Assembly: GCA_027592135.1 (NCBI GenBank)
Contig: JAQCIJ010000010.1
Coordinates: 1 to 33,881 of the forward strand
Direction of reading: 5' to 3'
Source of the DNA: a bacterium
GTDB lineage: Bacteria; Patescibacteriota; Gracilibacteria; Peribacterales; Peribacteraceae
Length of the DNA: 33,881 nucleotides
Shown: in pieces, positions 1 through 7,562 of the stretch
Numbering within the stretch: the first letter of the stretch is position 1
How the letters are laid out: every line of letters starts with the position of its first letter
Position numbers and translations under genes: made by a program
Notes under the pieces: model-generated
The model's database searches: none
Told to the model about the DNA's origin: nothing
Seen by the model: the letters and a program-made list of their open reading frames with translations, nothing else

Positions 1-1
1 T

Positions 2-424
2 CCTATACTTTCACAAGTTGTCCTACCTCTAAAACAACATACGACCATCGATACGTTACATGATCAACTCGCTTCAGCTGGTGCAGCTTTACTTATCGAT
101 ACCCTCAGCAAACCACTCGTAGAGAACGAGCAAGAAGAAGAGGCAATGTCCATGTGCCATAAACTGAATCGAAAAATGGGTAACGTAGATGTGGCAACAA
201 TGAATGCAGAAGAAATAGATCGGCATGTTCGCGCTCTTGTTCCATGGCCTGGTGTGCGTGTGTATCTTGCAGGCCAAGAAGTAAAACTTCTCACCGTATC
301 TCTGATTCCCACAGAAGACTCTATTCCTCTGCAATGTAAAGACACTGAGTTGCACATAGTGACACTGCAACCACCGGGGAAAAAGCCAATGACAGGACTC
401 GCATGGCATAGAGGGCATGCATAA
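2..424 (+). CDS. fmt: Methionyl-tRNA formyltransferase, C-terminal part (cut by window edge)
   Basis: The reading frame is open from the window edge to the TAA at 422-424, so only about the last 140 residues are present. The visible part fits the Fmt C-terminal region: a segment reading KLNRKMGNVD, then AEEIDRHVRALVPWPG (the family has a similar EIDR-x-IRA-x-PWPG stretch), and the closing LQPPGKKPMTG that is typical of Fmt. The enzyme formylates the methionine on initiator tRNA in the cytoplasm. The catalytic N-terminal formyltransferase domain lies outside the window. An internal ATG at 146 is not the start, because homologous sequence continues upstream of it. The next gene starts 26 bases downstream. 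Confidence 0.88.
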   Translation, partial: PILSQVVLPLKQHTTIDTLHDQLASAGAALLIDTLSKPLVENEQEEEAMSMCHKLNRKMGNVDVATMNAEEIDRHVRALVPWPGVRVYLAGQEVKLLTVSLIPTEDSIPLQCKDTELHIVTLQPPGKKPMTGLAWHRGHA

Positions 425-427
425 AGG

Positions 428-433
428 TATACT
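428..433 (+). promoter_or_regulatory. Possible -10 box for the SLH-protein gene
   Basis: TATACT lies just after the fmt stop codon and 17 bases before the ATG at 451. No convincing -35 was found. The short pyrimidine-rich leader between them (CCCCCTTACC) carries no Shine-Dalgarno sequence. Moderate to low support. Confidence 0.35.
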
Positions 434-450
434 ATGTGTACCCCCTTACC

Positions 451-1722
451 ATGTTGCAAAAAACCCTCATCCTACTATTGCTCTTTGCTATGCCAATAAC
501 TGGTCTTGCTCAGGTAGATAATTCTGATGTAGATGGAGACGGTTTATTAAACACGGAAGAAGATAAAAATAAAGATGGCATCGTAAACTCTGGAGAAACA
601 GACCCATTTAATGCCGATACTGATGGGGGTGGAGAGGCAGATGGGTCGGAAGTTTCCGCTGGAAGAAATCCCTTCAATCGCAGTGATGATATGACATATG
701 ATCTTGATAACGATGGCTTAACCAATGTCCAAGAAGATACAATTGGAACAGATAGAGCAAACCCTGATACAGATTCTGATGATATCAATGATAAAGACGA
801 CCCCTTCCCCCTCGATAAATCCTATCGCCAAGATAGTGACAACGATGGACTGCCTGATGCATATGAAATAGAGCAAAACATGCAGAGAGATATTCGCTCT
901 GATGCGAATGAAGACAGTGACGAAGATGGCCTTACGAACCTACAAGAGTTTATCGAAGGTACTGATATGCATGACGCAGATACCGATCAAGATGGCATTC
1001 TTGATGGCGAAGAGGTAGAAAACGGAGATGACCCTCTCGAGAACCCGTGTCTCTTTTATGCAGGACCAACAGAAGTATTGCACGACCTCGAAGATCACTG
1101 GAGCAAGCCGTATGTAAATGCTCTTCAACAAACAAAAGTCGGTGAAGAAGGTCCACGCATCATTTCTGGGTACTGGACAGACCAAGGAGCAATGTTCCAG
1201 CCAAATAGAGAGATCAGCCGATACGAACTTCTGAAGATTATCTTACTTGGTAGCTGTATTACTCCCAACGATAGTGTAGATGTGGGAGAATTCAGCTTCC
1301 CAGATATACGAAGAGAACCACGACCAAGAGAGACTGAAGACACTACCCTCAAGCGTCGTATTATTTACAAAGCATATGACATGGGTATTGTTGATGGATA
1401 CGACGATGGTACGTTTAAACCTGATGCTCCAATTAACAGAGCAGAAGCTCTGAAGATGCTATTTGTCGCAAGCAAACTAAAACCATTCGATGAATCCGAC
1501 TTCTCTGGGCGATTTTCCGATGTGCGCAAAGGTGATTGGTTTGAGCCACACGTAAGTAATGCGCTTAGCTATGAGTTTGTCGAAGGATACGAGGACCGAA
1601 CATTTAGACCGGGGCAGTCTATTACACGAGCAGAAGCCTCGAAGATTGTTCTCTTTATGATGATAAGTAATCCCCATGTAAATGGATATGTGATTCCGGT
1701 TGATGATGTGGAAGGGTTATAG
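451..1722 (+). CDS. Secreted calcium-repeat protein with three S-layer homology domains
   Basis: The protein is about 423 residues. ATG 451 is preferred over the GTG at 436 because it begins directly with a signal peptide (MLQKTLILLLLFAMPITGLAQ region). Residues about 22-200 are Asp-rich thrombospondin type-3-like calcium loops, such as DVDGDGLLNTEED, DLDNDGLTNVQED, DSDNDGLPDAYE and DTDQDGILDGEEV. Residues about 205-420 hold three SLH modules, with motifs such as GYDDGTFKPDAPINRAE and GYEDRTFRPGQSITRAE; the first module is diverged. SLH domains of this family bind secondary cell-wall polymer, so the protein is probably attached to the outer envelope as an S-layer-associated or adhesive protein. 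No enzyme domain is visible. It stands alone between fmt and the convergent PUR-domain gene. Confidence 0.85.
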   Translation: MLQKTLILLLLFAMPITGLAQVDNSDVDGDGLLNTEEDKNKDGIVNSGETDPFNADTDGGGEADGSEVSAGRNPFNRSDDMTYDLDNDGLTNVQEDTIGTDRANPDTDSDDINDKDDPFPLDKSYRQDSDNDGLPDAYEIEQNMQRDIRSDANEDSDEDGLTNLQEFIEGTDMHDADTDQDGILDGEEVENGDDPLENPCLFYAGPTEVLHDLEDHWSKPYVNALQQTKVGEEGPRIISGYWTDQGAMFQPNREISRYELLKIILLGSCITPNDSVDVGEFSFPDIRREPRPRETEDTTLKRRIIYKAYDMGIVDGYDDGTFKPDAPINRAEALKMLFVASKLKPFDESDFSGRFSDVRKGDWFEPHVSNALSYEFVEGYEDRTFRPGQSITRAEASKIVLFMMISNPHVNGYVIPVDDVEGL

Positions 1723-1754
1723 AAACCCTCCCAACATTTCCAACCCCCAAACCT

Positions 1755-2087
1755 TTAAACGTACTGCCTCATCTCCTCTAGCGCCTTAATAAATGGCTCG
1801 AGGTCTTCGGAGTCGAACATAATAGTCGTCTTTTGACCATTACGAGACTTCTCGGAAACCTTAAAAAACTTTCCGTTAGTGCTCTCTTTGAGGTCGATGT
1901 AAAAGGTTCGCTGACGAGCGTGAATAGCAATAGAGTGCAGCTCGTCTGCGAACTTTCCTCCACTACCACCTCCAGATGACTGGCGTGGGGTAGGAGCTGC
2001 AGGAGCTGAGTCTTCTGTAATAACTGGAGCATCATCATCTCCTCCGATGGATCCACCACTTGCAAGATCGGACATTGGATCAAACAT
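1755..2087 (-). CDS. PUR-alpha-like / DUF3276 nucleic-acid-binding protein
   Basis: A 110-residue protein. Residues about 1-40 are a low-complexity Asp/Ala/Pro/Ser/Gly linker. Residues about 43-110 match the bacterial PUR-alpha-like (DUF3276) repeat: a predicted strand-rich segment containing RTFYIDLKES, FFKVSEKSRNGQ and TIMFDSEDLEPFIKALEEM. Members of this family bind single-stranded DNA or RNA and are found in Bacteroidetes, Spirochaetes and CPR genomes. The start follows a Shine-Dalgarno-free, pyrimidine-rich leader ending ATTATG, a context shared by several genes here. It lies downstream of metG on the same strand with a 75-bp gap. Cellular target unknown. Confidence 0.75.
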   Translation of the reverse strand: MFDPMSDLASGGSIGGDDDAPVITEDSAPAAPTPRQSSGGGSGGKFADELHSIAIHARQRTFYIDLKESTNGKFFKVSEKSRNGQKTTIMFDSEDLEPFIKALEEMRQYV

Positions 2088-2162
2088 AATAAAGATTGAA
2101 AAGAAATAAATCGCCCCTCGCCACTGCTTTCGGTCGCTTAACTCTAAGACATTCCCGCGTCG

Positions 2163-3719
2163 TTACGAAAGAGGCGCAAAAAGAATACTCGGCTCCCCTA
2201 CTGATTTCCAGTCTTTTCCACAACTTCCCCATTTAGTGAGATCACGTTCATTATTTTTTAGAACAAATTTTGTATTCAGCATATCCTCTGCATATGGCAC
2301 ATTCAGCTGCTTACTTATGCGATAAGCAGTATCTGGCATAAAAGGAAGAAGCATCAATGAAATATGTCGTAGCCGTTCTGCAATACCGCAAAGGACATGC
2401 ATCTTCTCATCGCCCTTTAATGTCCACGGCTTTTTGTTCTCCATTTCAACATTGCCGGAAGCCGCCCATGCCACTGCTTCAGCAAGGGCTTTCGACAGTT
2501 CAAATGCATCCATATACTTTTTATATTTCATCCATGAATCTGAAACAGTCTCTAGCCATTCACCTTCACCTACAGGAACATTAATGGAACCACCCTCTTT
2601 TTTTAATAAGGTAAGCATGCGGTTGAGAAGATTCCCAATCTTATTACTAAGCACTCCGATGTATAATTCCTCAAATCTTTCCCACGAGAAGTCACCGTCG
2701 CGGCCTACAGGAATCTCGTGACTCAAATAAAATCTGATCGGGTCTGGGTTACCATTAAACTTTGCAAGTACATCATCTGGAACCACAACATTGCCCGTTG
2801 ACTTGCTCATCTTCTCTCCTTCGCTTGTCAAAAATCCATGGATCAGTAATTGATCAGGAGTTTTTATTGACGCAGCCTTAAGCATACTTGGCCAGATGAG
2901 TGCATGAAAACGTGCGATGTCTTTTCCGATAATGTGCGTCACCGTTGCGTCATCCCAAAACGTTGTATCTTCTGCATCAGTAAAATACCGAAGTCCAGAG
3001 ATATAGTTTGTCAGTGCATCACACCAAACATACATAGTCTGGTCTTCATCATCAGGAACAGGAACACCCCAACTAAGAGTTGTTTTAGGACGAGAGAACG
3101 AAACATCTTCGAGACCTTGATCGATAAGTGTCAATGTTTCGTTGGCACGGCTAGCAGGAATTATACGGTAACTCTCTCCATCCCATGTATCTGTCAGCAG
3201 ATTTTTTAGATTATCGGTATCCCGACTCATTAAGAAAAAGTAGTTCTCTTCTGTTACCTCCTCTGGAGCCTTTTTATGATTGGGACAAAGACCTGCCTCA
3301 TCCAAATCACGCTGTGTCATAAAGCGTTCACACCCACTGCAATAGAGTCCTGTGTACCTTCGCTTCTCCAGCATTCCAGCCGCCTCCAATCGCTTCCAGA
3401 GCTCTTGGACTGTTGGCCAGTGCTCGTGCTGGTCTGATGTACGAATGAAATGATCATGACTAATATTCAGACGTATGTAGAGATCTTCGAATAGTACGAC
3501 ATTGCGGTCAACCAACTCTTTCGGGCTGATACCCTCCTCTTCTGCTGCACGCTGAATCTTGGTACCGTGCTCGTCTGTACCTATCTGAAATCGAACAGTA
3601 TCGCCGCGTAAGCGCCTCCAACGAGCTACAACATCTGCAAGGACCTTCTCGAGTACATGACCCATGTGAGGAGCTGCATTCGGATAATCGATAGCCGTAG
3701 TAATGTACTGACGAGACAT
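2163..3719 (-). CDS. metG: Methionyl-tRNA synthetase
   Basis: A class I aminoacyl-tRNA synthetase of 518 residues that charges tRNA-Met. The N-terminus carries the HIGH-equivalent signature PHMGH (residues about 17-21). A zinc knuckle follows at about 125-145 (CSGC ... CPNH), then the KMSKS loop at about 302-306 (EGEKMSKSTGN), and a helical anticodon-binding domain in the last 150 residues. No C-terminal tRNA-binding EMAP/Trbp-type extension is present, so this is a short form. The frame is open 20 codons further upstream, but the added peptide (starting MKRILLFSLF) looks like a spurious signal peptide encoded by an AG/CT-rich repeat; the family start is MSRQYITTAI at 3719. It is downstream of the pilin-like genes on the same strand. 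Confidence 0.93.
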   Translation of the reverse strand: MSRQYITTAIDYPNAAPHMGHVLEKVLADVVARWRRLRGDTVRFQIGTDEHGTKIQRAAEEEGISPKELVDRNVVLFEDLYIRLNISHDHFIRTSDQHEHWPTVQELWKRLEAAGMLEKRRYTGLYCSGCERFMTQRDLDEAGLCPNHKKAPEEVTEENYFFLMSRDTDNLKNLLTDTWDGESYRIIPASRANETLTLIDQGLEDVSFSRPKTTLSWGVPVPDDEDQTMYVWCDALTNYISGLRYFTDAEDTTFWDDATVTHIIGKDIARFHALIWPSMLKAASIKTPDQLLIHGFLTSEGEKMSKSTGNVVVPDDVLAKFNGNPDPIRFYLSHEIPVGRDGDFSWERFEELYIGVLSNKIGNLLNRMLTLLKKEGGSINVPVGEGEWLETVSDSWMKYKKYMDAFELSKALAEAVAWAASGNVEMENKKPWTLKGDEKMHVLCGIAERLRHISLMLLPFMPDTAYRISKQLNVPYAEDMLNTKFVLKNNERDLTKWGSCGKDWKSVGEPSILFAPLS

Positions 3720-3788
3720 ATTTTTAGCATAGCTAAAAAAGAACAAAGAGAAGAGCGAAAAGAGAAGAATTCGCTTCATCTGTCATAT

Positions 3789-3809
3789 CTCTACTCTCTA
3801 CTCTCTACT
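3789..3809. repeat. Tandem heptamer CTCTACT, three copies
   Basis: Three perfect copies of CTCTACT, then a partial copy, lie between the end of the small pilin-like gene and metG. They belong to a group of 7-mer tandem repeats seen through the window. The repeat lies in the untranslated gap, so its only visible effect is on metG leader length. Confidence 0.8.
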
Positions 3810-3813
3810 CTAT

Positions 3814-4179
3814 TTACGCACACAAACCAGAACCCGCCGTAGCGAGTTCTACTACTTTACAAACCCAGTTCACGATAGCGACACCAGTTACAGCGAGGAT
3901 GATTCCTACTACTGCACCAATGATAATCTTCTTCGCTTCCTCTTTTCCTTGATCATCTCCAAAGGAAGAGATCATCTTGATAGATGCCCATAAGATAGCA
4001 ATCACAGCGATTGCTCCAACAACTGGAATAACAATGACATTCGCCGTTCGTACAGCAATGTGAATAATAAATCCTTGTCCATCTCCGCAGTATGTTCCAA
4101 GCGCACTACAGTAATACCCAAAATAGGGAGAAGCATATGCCGTCTCGATAATGCCGAGGAATGTAAGAAGAGAGAGCAT
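3814..4179 (-). CDS. Small pilin-like membrane protein (TrbC/VirB2 type)
   Basis: A 121-residue protein with a hydrophobic N-terminus (signal or first membrane segment, ending near the YASPY region). A Cys-containing loop follows, then two long membrane segments: VIVIPVVGAIAVIAILWASIK at about 50-72 and an Ile/Val/Gly-rich one at about 87-108. They are separated by a short charged turn (DDQGKEEAKK). This layout matches TrbC/VirB2-like pilin-type proteins that are common in CPR genomes. It is the third of three tandem pilin-like genes on this strand, starting 3 bases after the previous stop codon, which indicates one operon. It could instead be a generic two-helix membrane protein. The role in a pilus or secretion machine is inferred from layout and neighbours. 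Confidence 0.6.
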   Translation of the reverse strand: MLSLLTFLGIIETAYASPYFGYYCSALGTYCGDGQGFIIHIAVRTANVIVIPVVGAIAVIAILWASIKMISSFGDDQGKEEAKKIIIGAVVGIILAVTGVAIVNWVCKVVELATAGSGLCA

Positions 4180-4182
4180 GAT

Positions 4183-4728
4183 TTAAAATCCAAGTTGAGC
4201 AGTAGCACGAACGAGTGCGTAGGAAAGATTAATGGCAATCGCACCAGCAATGGTCCATGTGAAAGCCTTCTTTACTGTATCCAACTCGCTCTGCTGACCT
4301 CGGGAAAATACCATCTTAAACCCATAGAAAAGCATCATTAATGCGAACACTACGTTAAAGACATACAACATAGAACCAACGGCTACCTGCATAATACTAA
4401 GGTGTGGTACTTGATAATCGATCGTTCCTGCACGAGCCACTGCAAACGAAATGATCGCCTGAGAAGAAAGGGCGATAGCCCACCCGATAAGTGCAAAAAT
4501 AATTGCCTTCTTGCCTTTACCCGACTGAGTTTCATTTCCAAAGTTTGTCACAAGAAGTGCACCACCAATAACAACAAACAGCACAGAAAGTCCGGATGCA
4601 ATTTCTAGTAATGCAGCAGCTGCAATAACCGTAAACCGCGGCAGAGGGTTTGCACCAATTCCGCAATTAGAAACATAAAAACAAGGGTCTCCTATAGCGT
4701 ACGCCATTGGTATTAAAAAATTCCACAT
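4183..4728 (-). CDS. Pilin-like multi-pass membrane protein
   Basis: About 181 residues from the ATG at 4728. The frame is open upstream, but that part overlaps the preceding gene, and MWNFLIPMAYAIG gives a sensible hydrophobic N-terminus. A Cys-containing stretch (GDPCFYVSNCGIG) follows the N-terminal segment. Four hydrophobic segments then occur at about 35-60, 72-92, 105-130 and 155-175, with the turn NETQSGKGKKA between the first two. The arrangement looks like a doubled version of the two-helix pilin-like fold encoded on either side. It starts 4 bases after the stop codon of the upstream gene and ends 3 bases before the next start, so translation is probably coupled. I do not recognise a precise family. 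Confidence 0.5.
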   Translation of the reverse strand: MWNFLIPMAYAIGDPCFYVSNCGIGANPLPRFTVIAAAALLEIASGLSVLFVVIGGALLVTNFGNETQSGKGKKAIIFALIGWAIALSSQAIISFAVARAGTIDYQVPHLSIMQVAVGSMLYVFNVVFALMMLFYGFKMVFSRGQQSELDTVKKAFTWTIAGAIAINLSYALVRATAQLGF

Positions 4729-4732
4729 AGAT

Positions 4733-5620
4733 TTACGTGAAGAACAAACTGTTAAGAGTGCGCAAGAAGAATCCTGCAAAGTTGACAATGATCAATCCGA
4801 TTAACGCCCACGTAATCATAGATTTTCCTGTTCCTCGCATTCCCCCATTAGAACCAGACAACATCACGAAATAACTTCCGATCAAAATCCAAAGAACAGC
4901 AAAACCAACCGAAATAGTAATAAGTAAATCTGCAGCATCGTTAAAGTAATCGATAAACGAATCTGCTCCTGGCCTTACCAGGATCGTATTTCTACTACCA
5001 AGTGGCTGAATAAGCGGTACACATGCACGATTCGAAGGGTTTGACACTGAACAAGTTCCTGGATTAGGAAAAGCACTACGCCTTGGAGGAGAACCTCCTC
5101 CTCCGCCTCCTGTGCTTACGGCACCCACTCCACCGCCTCCAAGAAGTCCGCTTCCACCAATCACTCCGCCAAATGTTCCACCACCAAATGTTCCGCCTGC
5201 ACCTGGGCTACCAATTGGTCCGCCTGCACCTGGAGACCCTGGAGACCCTGGGCTAGGATCTACAGATGAAAAAGAGAACGATATTGAAGCGAAAGAAAAG
5301 CTAAAAGAAGAAAATGATACCTGAGAAAAAGAAGCAGAACTCTGTGGTTCTTGAGAAAACGAGAATGAGCTAAATGAGCTCGGAGGAGCAATAGAACTGA
5401 ATCTCACTGTAGAAACACCTGTTGAACTAAAAGTGACAGAAGAAATCTGCACAGAAGAAAATGAGAGTGAAGGAAACGACCGTGAAGGAAAGACCACTGC
5501 AACAATGTCTCGCTCTCCTTCTGCAAAAGCTGGCACACCTGCTCCACCAAAATGAACAAATATCCCCGCAAGCGCGAGAGAGATAACCGCAATCTGTACT
5601 GTATGTTTTTGTGAAGACAT
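4733..5620 (-). CDS. Secreted Ser/Phe- and Gly-rich protein with C-terminal pilin-like membrane pair
   Basis: About 295 residues. ATG 5620 is chosen over the GTG one codon upstream because an extended -10 box (TGCTATAAT) ends 6 bases before it. A signal peptide ends near AFA at about residue 34. Residues about 40-125 alternate Ser with Phe/Val/Ile (SFSSFSFS, FASISFSFSS), which predicts continuous beta-strand. Residues about 126-185 are Gly/Pro-rich and partly collagen-like (SPGSPGAGGP). A Cys-containing linker follows, and the last 80 residues hold two membrane segments with a GGMRGTGKS turn, matching the pilin-like genes downstream. It is the first gene of the cluster. The FS-rich domain could form an extended or amyloid-like fibre; that is inference from composition only. 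Confidence 0.6.
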   Translation of the reverse strand: MSSQKHTVQIAVISLALAGIFVHFGGAGVPAFAEGERDIVAVVFPSRSFPSLSFSSVQISSVTFSSTGVSTVRFSSIAPPSSFSSFSFSQEPQSSASFSQVSFSSFSFSFASISFSFSSVDPSPGSPGSPGAGGPIGSPGAGGTFGGGTFGGVIGGSGLLGGGGVGAVSTGGGGGGSPPRRSAFPNPGTCSVSNPSNRACVPLIQPLGSRNTILVRPGADSFIDYFNDAADLLITISVGFAVLWILIGSYFVMLSGSNGGMRGTGKSMITWALIGLIIVNFAGFFLRTLNSLFFT

Positions 5621-5626
5621 CACATG

Positions 5627-5632
5627 ATTATA
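5627..5632 (-). promoter_or_regulatory. Extended -10 box of the pilin-like cluster
   Basis: On the minus strand the sequence reads TGCTATAAT, a perfect -10 with the upstream TGn extension. It ends 6 bases before the ATG at 5620, so transcription should begin at or next to the start codon. A weak -35 (TCGATT) sits 17 bases upstream. Confidence 0.6.
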
Positions 5633-5753
5633 GCAGAAATTTGCTATGTAATCGACTCTTAAAGCTGGAATTGTTAAGACTAGTTAGCAAAATTATAATA
5701 TTACAAAACATTATAGATTTTTTACAATGCCTAGTAGGATTTGTAAGTATAAA

Positions 5754-5830
5754 TGGAGCGGATGACGAGATTCGAACTCGCGACCTTCTCCATGGCAAGG
5801 AGACGCTCTAGCCAACTGAGCTACATCCGC
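5754..5830 (-). tRNA. tRNA-Gly (anticodon GCC)
   Basis: On the minus strand the cloverleaf is complete. The acceptor stem GCGGATG pairs with CATCCGC, the D-arm contains TAGCTCAGTTGG, the anticodon stem TCTCC/GGAGA encloses the loop TTGCCAT (GCC), and the T-arm contains GTTCGAATC. The discriminator is T and the CCA end is genome-encoded. It lies between the pilin-like cluster and tatD. Confidence 0.95.
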
Positions 5831-5871
5831 GTGTGACGAAAATCCTAATCATATTCGCCTCTTTGTGCAAT

Positions 5872-6630
5872 CTATAATCCGTAAAACTTCACCGTGTTCT
5901 CCGTGGTAATACGACTCACCTCCTCGAGAGATATGTCTTTGATATCAGCGATCAGCTTTGCAACCTCTACGACATATGCAGGCTCACAACGTTTCCCTCT
6001 GCATCCTTCTGGTGCCAAGTACGGTGCATCCGTCTCAATCATCATCTGCTCTAGTGGACACTCCAAAATGGTATTTCTGATCTCATCTGATTTTGGATAC
6101 GTAGCAATACCTGTAAATCCAAAGAGGTATCCTCTATCAATAAGTTCTCTACAATCCTCCCACTTCTCTGTATTACAATGTAAGACTAGTCTCTTCGGCT
6201 CAAGCTCTCTGATGATATCCAAATAATCTGCAAGAGAGTCTCGGTTATGCGTAACCACGGGAAGATCTAACTCTTTGGCAAGAGATAGCTGATCGCGAAA
6301 TGCTCTGATCTGATCCTCTTTTGGGCTGTTCATGTAATGATAATCCAAACCGATTTCACCCACTGCCACCATCTTCGGGTGCTTGGCAGCTTCTGCAATA
6401 GTCAATTGACCATTGACCATTGACCATTGACTTGCACCATGCGGATGTACTCCTATTGTACAAAATATTTGTTCATATTTAGCAGCTAGCGCAAGACACC
6501 TCTCCCCTTCTTCGAGCGTATCGGCAATAGCAATATATCGATCCACTCCAACGGCAGATGCACGTGCAAGTACCTCAGGAAGATCTGAAGCAAACTTCGG
6601 GTCCGCCAAGTGGCAGTGACTATCAATCAT
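5872..6630 (-). CDS. tatD: TatD-family metal-dependent deoxyribonuclease
   Basis: 252 residues, the usual TatD length. The N-terminal metal-binding motif is DSHCHL (residues 3-8). EIGLDY appears in the first half, followed by PVVTHNRD, LHCNTE and the conserved IETDAPYLAP. These residues form the TIM-barrel metal site of this amidohydrolase-related family, whose members act as 3'-5' exonucleases or DNases in DNA repair and turnover. An unusual segment at about residues 67-76 (WSMVNGQLTI) is encoded by three copies of a 7-base repeat and replaces a loop after GVHPH. Upstream, TATATA 15 bases before the ATG may be the -10. Confidence 0.9.
   Translation of the reverse strand: MIDSHCHLADPKFASDLPEVLARASAVGVDRYIAIADTLEEGERCLALAAKYEQIFCTIGVHPHGASQWSMVNGQLTIAEAAKHPKMVAVGEIGLDYHYMNSPKEDQIRAFRDQLSLAKELDLPVVTHNRDSLADYLDIIRELEPKRLVLHCNTEKWEDCRELIDRGYLFGFTGIATYPKSDEIRNTILECPLEQMMIETDAPYLAPEGCRGKRCEPAYVVEVAKLIADIKDISLEEVSRITTENTVKFYGL
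6406..6431. repeat. In-frame heptamer repeat TTGACCA inside tatD
   Basis: Three perfect copies of TTGACCA followed by TTGAC lie inside the tatD coding sequence. On the coding strand they specify part of the WSMVNGQ loop. Loss or gain of one unit would shift the reading frame. Confidence 0.85.
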
Positions 6631-6738
6631 GTATACACACTACCTATATAAAACTCACCCTGATAGGGTGCTGGTAAGTCATGAGTAAAGAGTAAGAAAA
6701 CAAGAGTTCACGCATTTCCATTTTCCACTTTCTGTCCC

Positions 6739-6744
6739 TACAAT
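6739..6744 (+). promoter_or_regulatory. -10-like box before the iron permease gene
   Basis: TACAAT ends 10 bases before ATG 6755. The preceding bases (TTTCCATTTTCCACTTTCTG) belong to a repeat also seen before clpC and inside dus. No clear -35 is visible. Confidence 0.45.
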
Positions 6745-6754
6745 AATCGAGCAT

Positions 6755-7555
6755 ATGGCAGCTCTGCTTATCACCCTCCGCGAAACTCTCGAGGCATCTC
6801 TGATTGTCGGCATCATGCTGGCGTTCTTGAGTAGAACACAGAATAGAGATCGCAATCCTATTATCTGGGCAGGAGTTGCAGCTGGAGTACTAACGTCAGT
6901 AATAACTGGGTTCATCCTCTTGCAATTTACTGGAGGTTTCGAAGGACACGCAGAACAAATCTACGAAGGAGTTACGATGCTGGTAGCTGCCGCCCTTATT
7001 ACATGGATGGTCGTATGGCTAGCATCCCATAGTAAGTATATGAAAGAAGGGATAGAGCAGAAGATGCAGTTACATCTCGAAAAAGGCGCACTCATCAGCC
7101 TGTTCCTCTTGGTCTACACATCAATATTACGCGAAGGAATAGAGACAGTGATCTTCTTGCAAGCAGCCTTTATGCAATCGCAAGATACATCGACACACCT
7201 CGGAGCAATTGCAGGAATGGTACTTGCTGTCAGTGCTGCGTGGCTACTGTTTAGAGGAATGATGACATGGTTCTCCTTAAGTCGATTCTTTCAATGTACC
7301 GGAATACTTCTGATGTTCTTTGCAGCAGGTCTAGTAGCGCACGGAGTACACGAACTCCAAGAAGCAGGCCTAGTCCCTATCCTCGTCGAGCATGTTTGGA
7401 ATACGAATCACATCATCAACGAAAAGGGTGCAATAGGTGGACTGCTTAAAGGCGTATTTGGCTACAACGGTAACCCTAGTTTGATAGAAGTATTCAGTTA
7501 CATCGTGTATCTCTGTGGAGTTGGTATGCTGTGGCGTAAGATGCGCATCGTGTAA
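6755..7555 (+). CDS. FTR1-family iron permease
   Basis: 266 residues with about seven hydrophobic segments. Two REXXE motifs define the family: RETLE at residues 9-13 and REGIE near residue 126. In yeast Ftr1 and bacterial EfeU these glutamates pass iron through the membrane. The protein is the permease domain only, without the extracellular EfeO/EfeB-type domains, and no partner oxidase or periplasmic protein gene is adjacent. Iron uptake is therefore likely but the electron and iron partner is unknown. The gene is convergent with the hypothetical gene that ends 8 bases later. Confidence 0.85.
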   Translation: MAALLITLRETLEASLIVGIMLAFLSRTQNRDRNPIIWAGVAAGVLTSVITGFILLQFTGGFEGHAEQIYEGVTMLVAAALITWMVVWLASHSKYMKEGIEQKMQLHLEKGALISLFLLVYTSILREGIETVIFLQAAFMQSQDTSTHLGAIAGMVLAVSAAWLLFRGMMTWFSLSRFFQCTGILLMFFAAGLVAHGVHELQEAGLVPILVEHVWNTNHIINEKGAIGGLLKGVFGYNGNPSLIEVFSYIVYLCGVGMLWRKMRIV

Positions 7556-7562
7556 ACGCCAC

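Noticed and set aside
3720-3779. A 20-codon N-terminal extension of metG that looks like a signal peptide
   Set aside because: Cytoplasmic MetRS needs no signal, family members start at MSRQYIT, and the extension is encoded by an AG/CT-rich repeat.
5112-5324. Plus-strand Pro-rich frame opposite the Gly-rich pilin-like gene
   Set aside because: It is the mirror of Gly codons; the minus-strand frame has the signal peptide, membrane segments and promoter.
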